From SZUA-547 sp963669315 (GTDB lineage: Bacteria > Pseudomonadota > Alphaproteobacteria > Rhodobacterales > Rhodobacteraceae), in NCBI GenBank assembly GCA_963669315.1, contig OY770021.1:558001-622000 (forward strand): a stretch of DNA of 64,000 nt, given 5' to 3'. Position numbers and translations under genes: made by a program. Below are positions 54,630 to 64,000 of this stretch, in pieces. The first letter of the stretch is position 1. Each line of letters begins with the position of its first letter. Below the pieces are notes generated by a model. That model was not told where the DNA came from. It searched no databases and saw only the letters and a program-made list of their open reading frames with translations.

Positions 54630-57038
54630 ATGACCGACCCGAGGTTCGAAGAGTCGGCGGCGTTCGAGCAGTGGGAGGAGCAGAGCCTCTCAGCACAGGC
54701 GATGCCTGCCCCGCCCACCCCCTATCTGGAGGGGCTGAACGACGCACAGTTGGAGGCTGTCGAGGCGCTCGACGGCCCCGTTTTGGTGCTTGCGGGGGCC
54801 GGAACCGGCAAAACGCGGGCCTTAACGACGCGATTGGCGCACATCCTGACTCAACGCAGGGCCGCGCCGCACCAGATTTTGGCGGTCACCTTCACCAACA
54901 AGGCCGCACGCGAAATGCGCGAGCGGATCGGCGGGTTGGTCGGCCACGCGGTGGAAGGGATGCCGTGGCTTGGCACCTTCCATTCGATCTGTGTCAAAAT
55001 ACTTCGCCGCCATGCGGAATTGGTCGAGCTGAAGTCGAATTTCACCATTCTCGACGCAGATGACCAGCTGCGCCTGCTGAAGCAATTGGTGCGGGCCGCG
55101 CAAATTGATGAGAAGCGATGGCCGGCCCGGATGCTGGCCGGAATGATCGACCGTTGGAAGAACCGGGGCTGGACGCCGGAGACGGTGCCGGAGGCGGATG
55201 CGGCGCTCTATAACGGCCGCGGGGCGGAGTTCTACGCCGAGTATCAGCAGCGCCTGCGCACCCTGAACGCGGTCGATTTCGGCGATCTGCTGCTGCATGT
55301 CGTGAAGATCTTCCAGAACCATGAGGACGTGCTGGAGCGCTATCAGCGCATGTACCGCTACATTCTGGTGGACGAGTATCAGGACACCAACGTCGCACAG
55401 TATCTGTGGCTGCGTCTGCTGGCGGCGGGGCATCGCAATATCTGCTGCGTTGGCGATGACGACCAGTCGATCTATGGCTGGCGCGGCGCCGAGGTCGGCA
55501 ACATCCTGCGGTTCGAGAAAGACTTTCCCGGCGCCAAGGTGGTGCGGCTGGAGCAGAACTACCGCTCGACGCCCGAGATTCTCGCGGCGGCGTCCGGCGT
55601 GATCGCGGGCAATAAGGACAGGTTGGGCAAGACCCTATGGACCGAGGCGCAGGAGGGCGACAAGGTTCGCCTAATGGGCGTCTGGGATGGCGAGGAGGAA
55701 GCCCGCTGGACCGGTGAGGAAATTGAGGCGCTGCAAAGCGGTCTGGGATCGCGCGACAAGACCAGCCTGGAGTATATGGCGGTGCTGGTGCGCGCGTCAC
55801 ACCAGATGCGCGCCTTCGAGGACCGGTTCCTGACCATCGGCCTGCCCTATCGTGTGATCGGCGGACCGCGCTTTTACGAACGCAGGGAAATCCGCGACGC
55901 GATGGCCTATTTCAGGGTCGTCGTCTCACCCGATGACGGGCTGGCTTTCGAGCGGATCGTGAACACGCCGAAACGCGGCCTCGGCGACAAGGCGCAGCAA
56001 CTGATCCAGCGGACCGCGCGGGCCAATGGCGTCTCTCTGCTCGATGGCGCGCGCATCCTGTTGCCAACGGATGAGCTGACTGGCCGCTACCGAAAGCCGC
56101 TCGCCGCGCTGGTGGAGAATTTCGATCGTTGGCGGGCGCTCAGCGATGGTGATGAGATCGGCCATGTGGAGCTCGCCCAGCAGATCCTCGAAGAATCCGG
56201 CTACACCGATATGTGGAAGGCCGACAAGAACCCGGACTCGCCGGGGCGGCTGGAAAACCTGAAAGAACTGGTGCAGGCGCTGGAGGAGTTCGAGAACCTG
56301 ACCGGCTTTCTGGAGCATGTCTCTCTCGTCATGGACAACGATCAGGAAGACGGGGCTGAAAAGGTCTCGATCATGACGCTCCACGCTGCCAAGGGGCTGG
56401 AGTTTGACGTGGTATTCCTGCCGGGGTGGGAGGATGGCCTATTCCCCTCGCAGCGCTCCATGGATGAGACCGGCCTTAAAGGCGTCGAGGAGGAGCGCCG
56501 CCTCGCTTATGTGGGCATGACGCGGGCGCGAAAACTGCTGACGATCAGCTTTGCCGCCAACCGGCGGGTCTATAACCAATGGCAGTCGCAACTTCCGTCT
56601 CGCTTCGTCGACGAATTGCCGCAAGAGCATGTGGAAGTGCTGACGCCCCCCGGTCTTTACGGCGGCGGCTATGGCGCAGCGTCGCCCGCTAGCGAGCCAA
56701 AAGGCGCGTTTGGGGGCGCGATTCCGGGCGTGTTCCGCGGATCGGAGATGGAGGACCGGGTGGCCGATGCCTCCACCTATAATTCGCCGGGCTGGCGCAG
56801 GATGCGAAAGAACGCCGGTCGCAGGGGCGTCAGCTCTCCCCGCCAAGCGCGCAGCCTGACCATCGACGCCAAGGCGGTTCCGGCCTTCGAGATCGGCGAG
56901 CGGGTGTTTCATCAGAAATTCGGATACGGCGCCGTGACGTCGATCGAAGGCGACAAGCTGGAAATCGAGTTCGAGAAGGCGGGCGCCAAGAAGGTCGTCG
57001 CGGCCTATGTCAGCGCGGCCGACGACATTCCGTTCTGA
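54630..57038 (+). CDS. UvrD/PcrA-type DNA helicase
   Basis: An 802-residue superfamily 1 helicase. Motif Q is GLNDAQLEAVEAL, motif I GAGTGKTRALTTRLA (about residues 54-68), motif Ia TFTNKAAREM, motif II LVDEYQDTN, motif III GDDDQSIYGWRGAE, motif IV LEQNYRSTPEI, motif V MTLHAAKGLEFDVVF, and motif VI RRLAYVGMTRARK. The C-terminal Tudor-like PcrA tail (FHQKFGYGAVTSIEGDKLEI) is present. It acts in excision repair and in clearing proteins from DNA. The gene could be called uvrD or pcrA. Confidence 0.95.
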   Translation: MTDPRFEESAAFEQWEEQSLSAQAMPAPPTPYLEGLNDAQLEAVEALDGPVLVLAGAGTGKTRALTTRLAHILTQRRAAPHQILAVTFTNKAAREMRERIGGLVGHAVEGMPWLGTFHSICVKILRRHAELVELKSNFTILDADDQLRLLKQLVRAAQIDEKRWPARMLAGMIDRWKNRGWTPETVPEADAALYNGRGAEFYAEYQQRLRTLNAVDFGDLLLHVVKIFQNHEDVLERYQRMYRYILVDEYQDTNVAQYLWLRLLAAGHRNICCVGDDDQSIYGWRGAEVGNILRFEKDFPGAKVVRLEQNYRSTPEILAAASGVIAGNKDRLGKTLWTEAQEGDKVRLMGVWDGEEEARWTGEEIEALQSGLGSRDKTSLEYMAVLVRASHQMRAFEDRFLTIGLPYRVIGGPRFYERREIRDAMAYFRVVVSPDDGLAFERIVNTPKRGLGDKAQQLIQRTARANGVSLLDGARILLPTDELTGRYRKPLAALVENFDRWRALSDGDEIGHVELAQQILEESGYTDMWKADKNPDSPGRLENLKELVQALEEFENLTGFLEHVSLVMDNDQEDGAEKVSIMTLHAAKGLEFDVVFLPGWEDGLFPSQRSMDETGLKGVEEERRLAYVGMTRARKLLTISFAANRRVYNQWQSQLPSRFVDELPQEHVEVLTPPGLYGGGYGAASPASEPKGAFGGAIPGVFRGSEMEDRVADASTYNSPGWRRMRKNAGRRGVSSPRQARSLTIDAKAVPAFEIGERVFHQKFGYGAVTSIEGDKLEIEFEKAGAKKVVAAYVSAADDIPF

Positions 57039-57099
57039 ACAGCCGCGCGGGAAGCCGCCTCTTCGCAGCGGCGAGTTCCTCAGTTTGTTTAAAAGCAGA

Positions 57100-57315
57100 T
57101 TATTCCGCGGCCAAGATTTGCTTTTCGGCATAGGCCGGAACTTCGTCGCGTGCGACGCCGATCTCAGCGAGCCGCTCGTCGCTCATCTCATAGAGCGCCT
57201 GCTTCATTATCGCCGTCCGGATTTTCGAAATCGGATCCCCAAGGAACTGACCAAGCCAGTCGCCAATCCGGCGGCCGACAGGCAGTCGTCCCACATCCTT
57301 CGTCATCACAACCAT
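57100..57315 (-). CDS. DUF1127 small protein (third copy)
   Basis: A 71-residue protein with the motif KQALYEMSDERLAEIGVARD followed by EVPAYAEKQILAAE. This EVPAYA ending sets it with the next copy (EIPAYAAKLTSAE) as a recent pair. The two genes are co-directional and 173 bases apart. Confidence 0.88.
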   Translation of the reverse strand: MVVMTKDVGRLPVGRRIGDWLGQFLGDPISKIRTAIMKQALYEMSDERLAEIGVARDEVPAYAEKQILAAE

Positions 57316-57488
57316 CTCAACCTCCTTTTCAGCAATTCGAGAATCTGGCCGCTACCGGGTCGTCGCGGCCCCGACCTGAGCCTGAGGCGCGCAGCGGATC
57401 ATGACCCGATGAACTATTGGGCCAGCCGGGCGCAATCTACGCGCCCGGTCTTGAAGCGATTAGTTCAGGGTCGCCGGTAAAGACCCGA

Positions 57489-57719
57489 CTACTCGGCCGA
57501 TGTCAGCTTCGCGGCGTAGGCGGGAATCTCCTGCCGGGTGATCCCGATGTCCCGCAGCTGCTCGTCAGACATGCGGCTGAGCACGCTGCACATTCTCGCC
57601 GTCTGCGCAGGGCGCACCGATAGGGCGACGCAGCTGACCGCGGAAGCGCCAGCATGGCGCAGAGCTCTGGCGAAATCACCAAGGGCGGTGGACTTCTGAA
57701 TGTTCTCGACATTGGCCAT
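57489..57719 (-). CDS. DUF1127 small protein (fourth copy)
   Basis: A 76-residue protein from ATG 57719, with AGGAGG upstream. It ends SRMSDEQLRDIGITRQEIPA, then YAAKLTSAE. The middle is hydrophobic (ALRHAGASAVSCVALSVRPA). It lies upstream of, and in the same direction as, the third copy. Confidence 0.88.
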   Translation of the reverse strand: MANVENIQKSTALGDFARALRHAGASAVSCVALSVRPAQTARMCSVLSRMSDEQLRDIGITRQEIPAYAAKLTSAE

Positions 57720-58048
57720 ATCGGCCTCCTGTTTCAATTTCGATCGCGCGAAAGCGCATCGAAGCCTCTGCTGCATTGCGGTACATTCCATAGATCGATC
57801 GGATGCCGCCTGTTTTCCCGTATTATCTTGGAGTTATGACCCACCTCCGTCCAGCTATGTCTGCGCATAGCGGCTATGCGAAAGTAGATTTGCTGCACTT
57901 GCGAAGTCGCCGAGATCACACCTAAACGCCCAAAATCATGGCGAGTTTTGCTGAGCGGGCTTGCATCGGCCGCGCCTCGCCGCGACTGTCTGAGCACCCG
58001 GTGTCAACCCTTCCGGAAAAAGAGCTCTCAGCCTATTGCGAGGACGAA
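57720..58048. other. Divergent gap between DUF1127 and aminopeptidase genes
   Basis: A 329-bp stretch with no convincing gene. An in-frame extension of the aminopeptidase from 57938 is open but lacks family likeness. The promoters of both flanking genes should lie here; none could be singled out. Confidence 0.4.
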
Positions 58049-59857
58049 ATGCTGCAAAGTTTCGAAGTTTTCTCAGAAGGTGAGAAAGGGCGTGAGCGTC
58101 TGGCGACCCTTCGGGCACGTCTTGCCGAACTAAACCTTCAGGGTTGGCTGATACCTCGCGCGGACGCGCATCAGAACGAGAACCCGCCCCCCTCGGAGGA
58201 ACGGCTGGCCTGGCTGACCGGCTTCACCGGCTCCGCCGGGTTTTGCGTCGTTCTGCCGGATGAGGCCGCGTTGTTCGTTGATGGCCGCTATACCATCCAG
58301 GCGCCGCAACAGGTCGATACGGCGGCGTTCACAGTCGTCGCGATCTCGGAGACCAAACCCGAGGTCTGGCTTGAGGGCCGCTCGAAAGGTCTGAAAATCG
58401 GTTTCGACACCTGGCTACACAGCCCCGCTGAGATCGAGCGGCTGGAAAAGTCGGTATCGGCGGCGGACGGAATGCTGGTTGCGCAAGATCTCGATGCCCT
58501 GGATGACGTCTGGACGGACCGCCCCGCCCCGCCAGCCAGCCCCGTGCGGCCGCACCCCATCGAGTTCTCCGGAATGGATTCAGAGGCGAAACGCGCGGCC
58601 TTGGGTCAGGAACTGACGGCCGACGGGATTGAAGCGGCGGTGCTGACGCGCCCGGATTCCATCGCCTGGCTCTTTAACATTCGCGGCGGCGATGTCGCTC
58701 GGACCCCCATCGCGCTGGCGTTTTCAATCCTCGGGGCTGATGGAACCGCGACCCTGTTCATCGACCCAAAGAAAATGAGTGAGCCGGTGCGCGCGCATCT
58801 CGGGCCGGATGTTCAAGTTGAGCCCCCATCAGCGTTCGAGCCTGCCCTGATAGCTTTCGCCGACCAAAAGGTGGCCGCCGAACGGGAGTCGATTCCAGTG
58901 CGCGTCGTCGATCGCCTGAACGAGGCCGGAGCCGAGATCTGCTGGCGCGACGATCCGTGCAGCCTGCCGAAAGCGCAGAAAAACTCGGCTGAACTGGCCG
59001 GCGCGCGCGCGGCCCATTTGCGCGACGCAGCGGCGATGGCGCGGTTCCTGTGCTGGCTCGACCAAACAGCGCCAGAGGGGGATCTGACGGAGATTGACGC
59101 AGCCTCCAAACTGGAGTCCCTGCGTTCGGAGCATCCCGAATTAACCGACATCTCATTCGACACGATCTCGGCCTCAGGGCCAAACGCCGCCCTTCCGCAC
59201 TACCGTGTCAACCGCGATTCCAATCGCCCCATTCGGCCCAGCGAAATTTATCTGATCGATTCCGGCGGCCAGTATCGCGACGGAACCACCGACATCACAA
59301 GAACCGTCGCCATTGGAAAACCCTCGCAAGACGCCATCCGCCCCTTCACTCTCGTGCTGAAGGGCATGATCGAGGTCAGCCGGGCGCGATTTCCGAAAGG
59401 AACCACCGGCCGCGATCTGGACGTACTGGCCCGCGCCGCGATGTGGCGCGCCGGGCTGGATTTTGATCACGGCACCGGGCATGGCGTCGGGTCGTATCTT
59501 GGGGTTCACGAGGGGCCGCAAAGCCTGTCGCGGCGAGGATCCGGCGTGGCGCTGGAGACAGGAATGATGGTGTCGAACGAGCCGGGGTATTACCTCGAAG
59601 GGGCGTTTGGCATCCGGATTGAGAACCTGCTCGCCGTCGCGGAGCCGGCTGAGGTCGAAGGCGGTGAGCGCGCCCTGCACGGTTTTGAGACGCTGACCCT
59701 CGCGCCGATCGACCGGCGGCTGATCGACCGCGACCTGTTGAACGCGGAAGAACGGGTCTGGCTGGACGAATATCATGCGCGCGTCATGCGCGAGGTCGGT
59801 CCGTTGGTGGACGAAGGGATCCGCGACTGGCTGGAGGCGGTCTGCGCGCCGCTCTGA
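58049..59857 (+). CDS. pepP: Aminopeptidase P family protein (M24)
   Basis: A 602-residue long-form Xaa-Pro aminopeptidase. ATG 58049 (MLQSFEVFSEGEKG) fits the Rhodobacterales family start and has GAGGA six bases upstream. Two N-terminal creatinase-like domains (LIPRADAHQNENPPPSEERL; LTRPDSIAWLFNIRGGD) precede the pita-bread catalytic domain. Metal ligands are visible in DSGGQYRDGTTDITRT (two Asp), GTGHGVGSYLGVHEGPQ (His), VSNEPGYY (Glu) and RIENLLAV (Glu). It removes N-terminal residues before proline. Confidence 0.93.
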   Translation: MLQSFEVFSEGEKGRERLATLRARLAELNLQGWLIPRADAHQNENPPPSEERLAWLTGFTGSAGFCVVLPDEAALFVDGRYTIQAPQQVDTAAFTVVAISETKPEVWLEGRSKGLKIGFDTWLHSPAEIERLEKSVSAADGMLVAQDLDALDDVWTDRPAPPASPVRPHPIEFSGMDSEAKRAALGQELTADGIEAAVLTRPDSIAWLFNIRGGDVARTPIALAFSILGADGTATLFIDPKKMSEPVRAHLGPDVQVEPPSAFEPALIAFADQKVAAERESIPVRVVDRLNEAGAEICWRDDPCSLPKAQKNSAELAGARAAHLRDAAAMARFLCWLDQTAPEGDLTEIDAASKLESLRSEHPELTDISFDTISASGPNAALPHYRVNRDSNRPIRPSEIYLIDSGGQYRDGTTDITRTVAIGKPSQDAIRPFTLVLKGMIEVSRARFPKGTTGRDLDVLARAAMWRAGLDFDHGTGHGVGSYLGVHEGPQSLSRRGSGVALETGMMVSNEPGYYLEGAFGIRIENLLAVAEPAEVEGGERALHGFETLTLAPIDRRLIDRDLLNAEERVWLDEYHARVMREVGPLVDEGIRDWLEAVCAPL

Positions 59858-59864
59858 TCACCTG

Positions 59865-61550
59865 TCAGGAATGCTCTTCCTTATGGGCCTCGATCAGCAT
59901 GCGATTATAGGCGCGAAGCGCGTCCACCAGGTACACCGCGCCGATCAATTCAGGTTCTGCTTCCGCCTGCTCAGGCGGCGGCGGCATCGCCACCGGAATG
60001 AAAGCGTTTCCCCCGCCCTCCAGCATCGGAAGGGCTTTCTGCAGGGTTTCATTGGGGGTAAGCCAGGCGCCTTGCGCGATCAGATCGGCGCAGGCGGTGT
60101 CGGATGCGCTGTTTTCAGCCCCGCGCGCGCGCATCACATCGCGCACCTGAACAAGCCGCAACATGTAGCTGCCCGGCCCGTCCGCTATGCGGAGTTTGCG
60201 GCGCTCCAGCTGAGCCAAAAAGAAGCTTTTTCCGTAAATCCGGTGGGTGACGACCGTGGCGGTAGAGACGGCGATCATCACCGCCAGCCCCGCTTGGAAA
60301 TCTCCCGTCATCTCGAACACGATCAGCGTGGTCGAGATCGGCGCGCCCAGTACGGCGCCCGCCACCGCGCCCAGCCCCGCCAGCGCGTAGAGACCGACCG
60401 AGCCCGAGACCGAGGGGAATACGTCGGTCGCGATCTCTCCGTAAGCAGCGCCGACCAGCGCGCCCACCATCAGGGATGGGGAGAAGACGCCTCCGCCAAA
60501 TCGGCCTGCCACGGTGATCGCGACAGCGGCGACCTTGGCGACCGCCACGACAATGAGGATCTTCATCGGCAATTCGGCCTGAAGCGCCTTCACCGCGGTC
60601 TCGTAGCCGACGCCGATCACCTCAGGAAACTGAATGGCGAGCAGGCCCAGCAACAACCCCGCGACGGGTGGACGCAGCACAGTCGGGATGTGCAGTTTCT
60701 CCTGCACGTAGTTGGCCGTGTCTTCCGCCAAGAATATCGACCGCATCATGATCACGGCGACAATCGCAGCGACGATTCCCAAAATCATGAAGGCCGGAAT
60801 CTCCTGATAGAAAGCGATGGAGTGATCAGGGATCAGATATTCCGTAAAGTCGCCGCTATAGAGGCGGCTCAGCACCGCGCCGGTGACGCTGGCGATGACG
60901 GTCGGGCCGAGGGAGTGCACCGCATAGTGGCGCAGCACGACTTCCAGCGCGAACAGGGCGCCAGCGATCGGCGCGTTGAAACTGGCCGAAACCGCGGCGG
61001 CGGCGGCGCATCCCAGGATGTCCCGCCGGGTTATGCGGGTGGCGTCCAGTTTGTCGGAAACCCAGGACGCGATCGTGGCGCCGATATGAACGACTGGCCC
61101 TTCGCGCCCCGTGCTGCCGCCCATGGACAGCGTCAAAAGCGCCCCCAGCGCGGAGGTCCAGCCCTCTCGCGCGCCAACGCGGGCCTCTCGGATCGCGCTC
61201 GCCTCGATGACGTCGGCGACGCCCTGGAATTGGCGGCCTGGCGTGAAGAAATGCAGCAGCAGGCCAACCAGGCAGCCGCCCAGAACAGGCACGGCGAGCA
61301 CGATCCGCCAATCCAACCCGCCTGCTACGCTGTGCAGCGTCACATCGTCTGCGCCGTAAATCAGGTGCTGAAGCTCGGAGATCCCGACCCGCATGCCGAT
61401 CGCCGCGCCTCCGGCGGCGAGCCCAACCACAACCGCGATCATCCAAAGAGTAATTTCGCTGGCCGCTTCACCCTTGATGAACCCCCAAGCCTGTCCCGCC
61501 CTTCGACGAAGGGAGGCGACGGCCCGGCGATACAACGATGCGAAATCCAT
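59865..61550 (-). CDS. ClC-type chloride channel/transporter with CBS region
   Basis: A 561-residue membrane protein from ATG 61550. The ClC selectivity segments are GMRVGISELQHLIYG, GGSTGREGPVVHIGATIAS (with the gating Glu of GREGP), GRFGGGVFSPSLMVGALVGA and the helix-N/R region; about 18 membrane segments. Residues after about 480 form a partial CBS domain (WLTPNETLQKALPMLEGGGN). The gating Glu suggests a chloride/proton exchanger rather than a simple channel, as in ClcA. It converges with pepP. Confidence 0.92.
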   Translation of the reverse strand: MDFASLYRRAVASLRRRAGQAWGFIKGEAASEITLWMIAVVVGLAAGGAAIGMRVGISELQHLIYGADDVTLHSVAGGLDWRIVLAVPVLGGCLVGLLLHFFTPGRQFQGVADVIEASAIREARVGAREGWTSALGALLTLSMGGSTGREGPVVHIGATIASWVSDKLDATRITRRDILGCAAAAAVSASFNAPIAGALFALEVVLRHYAVHSLGPTVIASVTGAVLSRLYSGDFTEYLIPDHSIAFYQEIPAFMILGIVAAIVAVIMMRSIFLAEDTANYVQEKLHIPTVLRPPVAGLLLGLLAIQFPEVIGVGYETAVKALQAELPMKILIVVAVAKVAAVAITVAGRFGGGVFSPSLMVGALVGAAYGEIATDVFPSVSGSVGLYALAGLGAVAGAVLGAPISTTLIVFEMTGDFQAGLAVMIAVSTATVVTHRIYGKSFFLAQLERRKLRIADGPGSYMLRLVQVRDVMRARGAENSASDTACADLIAQGAWLTPNETLQKALPMLEGGGNAFIPVAMPPPPEQAEAEPELIGAVYLVDALRAYNRMLIEAHKEEHS

Positions 61551-61646
61551 GGCGACGACCGACAAATCTGCGCTAAGTCAACACCGTAAGGCGCAGCAAG
61601 AGCCGACGAAAGACAAGAATGCGCCGCACTGGGAGTGACGGGTTAA

Positions 61647-63023
61647 ATGAGCATAGCCAAGGCCGTCGAAAGACTGAGAACCCGGTTTGAGGCGCGCGCG
61701 TCGACCGGCGCTTCAATCCTCGATCTGCACAGTAAGGGCGAAGCGCATCACGCTGGCGTTCAGCCCGACGCCGTACTGTTCCCCGAGACGACCGAGGAGG
61801 TCGCAGAGATCATCCGGATCTGCGCCGAGGAACACTGCCCGATCACACCCTACGCCGTTGGGTCGTCGGTTGAGGCGCAAGTGACGCCCGTTCGCGGCGG
61901 CGTCAGCGTGGACATGATGCGGATGAACAAGGTTCTGGCGATCCACGAGCAGGATCTGGACGCCGTGGTCCAGCCCGGCGTGACGCGGTCGGAGCTGAAC
62001 GCCGCGCTGCGCCACACCGGCCTGTTCTTCCCGGTCGATCCGGGGGCGGACGCCTCTCTGGGCGGAATGGCCGCCACAAGAGCCTCGGGCACCAACGCGG
62101 TGCGCTACGGCACGATGAAGGACGCGGTGCTGCGGCTGGAGGCGGTCGTCGCGGACGGTAGCATCATCCGAACCGGCGGGCGAGCGCGGAAATCCGCCGC
62201 CGGGTACGATCTGACGCGACTGTTGATCGGCTCGGAGGGCACGCTCGGCATCATCACGGAACTGACTGTGCGTCTGCATGGCCTGCCAGAGGCGATCTCG
62301 GCCGCGACCTGCGGCTTTCCAGATGTTGAAGCCGCAGTTCAGACGGTCATTCAGACCATTCAGATGGACCTTCCTGTCGCCCGGATCGAGTTTCTGGACG
62401 AGGCGCAGATGGCGGCCTGCATCGCCTATTCCGATCTCGACCTAGAGCCTGCGCCGACCCTGTTTCTGGAGTTTCACGGCAGCCAGGCCAGCGTGGCGGA
62501 GCAGGCCGAGACCTTTGGCGAACTGGCGCGCGACAATAGCGCGACCGGATTTCGCTGGGCCGTGCGGGAGGAAGAGCGCAACGCCCTTTGGAAAGCCCGG
62601 CACGACGCCTATTGGGCCGCGCTGGCGGCGGGCGGACCGGGTCGCAAGGTCTATGTCACTGACGCCTGTGTGCCAATTTCCCGCCTCGGCGAGTGCATTC
62701 TGGAGACTAAAGCCGATATCGATGCATCCGCGCTCGCCGGGCCGATGGTCGGTCACGCGGGCGACGGCAATTTTCATGTCCAGCTGTTGGTGGACCCGGA
62801 ATCGGCCATCGAAGCGGCGGAGGCGGAGCGCATCGCGGACCGGATCGCAAAAAGGGCGCTACGGTTGGGCGGTACGGTCACGGGAGAGCACGGCGTGGGC
62901 CTCGGAAAGATGAAACATATGCGCGCCGAACATGGTCAGGCTTGGGATGTGATGGCCGAGATCAAACGCACGCTCGACCCGCAGAACATCCTCAATCCCG
63001 GCAAGATCGTCGAGATCAATTAA
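61647..63023 (+). CDS. FAD-binding oxidoreductase, GlcD/D-lactate dehydrogenase type
   Basis: A 458-residue FAD_binding_4/FAD-oxidase_C protein. The FAD part has the PYAVGSSVEAQVTPVRGGVS pyrophosphate loop, VVQPGVTRSELNAAL, and DPGADASLGGMAATRASGTN. The C-terminal domain carries VGHAGDGNFHVQLLVDP (metal/substrate His) and TVTGEHGVGLGKMKHM. It oxidises a 2-hydroxy acid, most likely D-lactate, at the membrane with transfer to quinone or cytochrome. Glycolate use is less likely because glcE/glcF are absent nearby. Confidence 0.9.
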   Translation: MSIAKAVERLRTRFEARASTGASILDLHSKGEAHHAGVQPDAVLFPETTEEVAEIIRICAEEHCPITPYAVGSSVEAQVTPVRGGVSVDMMRMNKVLAIHEQDLDAVVQPGVTRSELNAALRHTGLFFPVDPGADASLGGMAATRASGTNAVRYGTMKDAVLRLEAVVADGSIIRTGGRARKSAAGYDLTRLLIGSEGTLGIITELTVRLHGLPEAISAATCGFPDVEAAVQTVIQTIQMDLPVARIEFLDEAQMAACIAYSDLDLEPAPTLFLEFHGSQASVAEQAETFGELARDNSATGFRWAVREEERNALWKARHDAYWAALAAGGPGRKVYVTDACVPISRLGECILETKADIDASALAGPMVGHAGDGNFHVQLLVDPESAIEAAEAERIADRIAKRALRLGGTVTGEHGVGLGKMKHMRAEHGQAWDVMAEIKRTLDPQNILNPGKIVEIN

Positions 63024-64000
63024 CCGGCCAGCAGCGCCTCGGCCGCGCCGCGCGCCTCCGCCGTCACCGTCTCCCCTGCCAGCATGCGAGCGATTTCATC
63101 CACCCGCTCAGACGCGTTGAGCCGGATCACGCTGGTGCGGGTCGCGCCGCCCTCGGCCGATTTCCGGATCCGCCACTGGCACCCGGCGCGAGCCGCAACC
63201 TGCGGTGAATGGGTGACGACCAGAACCTGCCCGCCTTCCTCGGCAATGCTGGACAAGCGCCGCCCCACCGCGTCCGCAGTGGCGCCGCCGACGCCGCGGT
63301 CGATCTCATCGAAAATCATCGTCACATCGCCGGTCGAGGCGAGCGGAACCTTCAGCGCCAGCAGAAAACGCGACAGCTCTCCGCCCGAGGCGATCTTGCC
63401 GATTGGTCCGGGTTTCGAGCCCGGATTGGTGGCGACCGAGAAAGAGACGCGGTCGATCCCGCCGGCGCCAGCCTCCTCTCGCGAAAGCGCGGCGACCTCC
63501 GTATGAAACGAGGCGCGCTCCATCTTCAGCGGCGCCAGTTCAGCCGCCACGGCCCGATCCAGCCGAGCAGCGGCTGCGCGACGAACCTCGCTGAGCGCTT
63601 CGGCGGCGGCGATGTACCGCGCATGGGCCGCCTCGGCCTCCGCCTGCATATCAGCGATCCGGCCGTCGCCCGCGTCGATCGCCTCTAGCTTCTCGGCCAG
63701 CCGGTCGCGCAACTCAGCCAGATCATCGGGCTGAACGTCGTGTTTGCGGGCGAGGCCACGAAGAGCGAATAGCCGCTCCTCCACCGTCTCGAGCCGGTAG
63801 GGATCAAAGGTCAGCGCTTCCAGAGCCGCCTCGAGGCCGGACTGCGCTTCTCCCAGCTCCGCCATCGTGCGATCCAGCGCCGAGATCGGTTCATCCAGAC
63901 GGCCTTCCAGCTGCGGCGCGGCGTGGTCGAGCCTGCGCAAAGCGTCACCCAGCACGCCTTCCGCGCCCTCCGGCCCCAACGCCTGCGCGGCCCTGGCGAC
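63020..64000 (-). CDS. recN: DNA repair protein RecN, C-terminal part
   Basis: The frame is open to the right edge, so the N-terminal ATP-binding half is outside. The visible 326 residues contain the end of the coiled-coil arm (ADMQAEAEAAHARYIAAAEA), the signature region ASGGELSRFLLALKVPL, Walker B VTMIFDEIDRGVGG, and LVVTHSPQVAARAG. RecN is an SMC-like protein for double-strand break repair. Its end overlaps the converging FAD oxidoreductase by four bases. Confidence 0.94.
   Translation of the reverse strand, partial: VARAAQALGPEGAEGVLGDALRRLDHAAPQLEGRLDEPISALDRTMAELGEAQSGLEAALEALTFDPYRLETVEERLFALRGLARKHDVQPDDLAELRDRLAEKLEAIDAGDGRIADMQAEAEAAHARYIAAAEALSEVRRAAAARLDRAVAAELAPLKMERASFHTEVAALSREEAGAGGIDRVSFSVATNPGSKPGPIGKIASGGELSRFLLALKVPLASTGDVTMIFDEIDRGVGGATADAVGRRLSSIAEEGGQVLVVTHSPQVAARAGCQWRIRKSAEGGATRTSVIRLNASERVDEIARMLAGETVTAEARGAAEALLAG

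Noticed and set aside
59775..61589. 604-residue open frame antisense to the ClC gene
   Set aside because: The ClC motifs on the minus strand are clear; the opposite frame is rich in His/Arg/Gln and runs into neighbouring genes.

Overview
The window reads as chromosome from an alphaproteobacterium of the order Rhodobacterales. The evidence is the serC-serA-purA neighbourhood, a bacterial NDUFS4-type complex I subunit, a DUF2842 protein, four small DUF1127 proteins, the rhizobial/roseobacter type of rhamnose cluster, and GC-rich codon use in the core genes. The species cannot be told from the sequence.

Layout. (1) 1-6404: a small integrative element. It has the C-terminal end of a tyrosine recombinase, an AlpA/excisionase-like protein, a tight run of overlapping small genes around a RecA-fold replication-type ATPase, an internal promoter, a MerR-like DNA-binding protein, and one HK97-fold major capsid protein. 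No terminase, portal, protease or tail gene is visible, so it looks like a phage satellite or a reduced prophage. (2) 6928-17559: a complete and noticeably AT-richer L-rhamnose locus of the Rhizobium type. Regulator, ABC transporter, mutarotase and kinase (rhaRSTPQUK) lie on the minus strand, and aldolase/dehydrogenase and isomerase (rhaDI) diverge on the plus strand. A tRNA-Arg(TCT) with encoded CCA lies at 18149-18225, with its 3' end facing this accessory DNA, and is a plausible island boundary. (3) 18410-23329: a GT39/GT2 glycosyltransferase pair, the NDUFS4-type subunit and uvrB. (4) 23298-24490: an AT-rich DUF3644-type gene with a possible HEPN motif, broken by a frameshift. (5) 24655-30935: small exported proteins (an EF-hand lipoprotein, CreA), an orphan Panacea-type protein, purA with DUF2842, a CDGSH Fe-S protein and serA. 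(6) 31017-41424: serC with a structured leader, a GNAT enzyme, a DUF1127 gene divergent from a MocR regulator plus EamA transporter, then glmM, ftsH, tilS and cpoB. (7) 41533-46275: the Tol-Pal envelope cluster (pal, tolB, tolA, tolR, tolQ, ybgC). (8) 46308-50060: a four-gene O-antigen/glycan modification operon (gtrB, gtrA, methyltransferase, Gtr-type glucosyltransferase) whose last gene has a one-base frameshift in an A6 run. (9) 50144-64000: ruvCAB, more DUF1127 genes, prmA, msrA, a UvrD/PcrA helicase, an aminopeptidase P, a ClC channel, a GlcD-type FAD oxidoreductase, and the C-terminal part of recN running off the window.

How the genes work together. The rhamnose block encodes uptake, anomer conversion, isomerisation, phosphorylation and cleavage of rhamnose under one DeoR-type regulator. 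The tol block is the trans-envelope Tol-Pal system with its usual thioesterase and CpoB. The gtr block would load a sugar on undecaprenyl phosphate, flip it and transfer it to a surface glycan. uvrB, ruvABC, the helicase and recN are unlinked DNA-repair genes. The points most worth a second look are the capsid-only element with an elaborate mirror-symmetric hairpin inside its ATPase gene, the two frameshifted accessory genes, the serC leader, and the MocR operator repeats.
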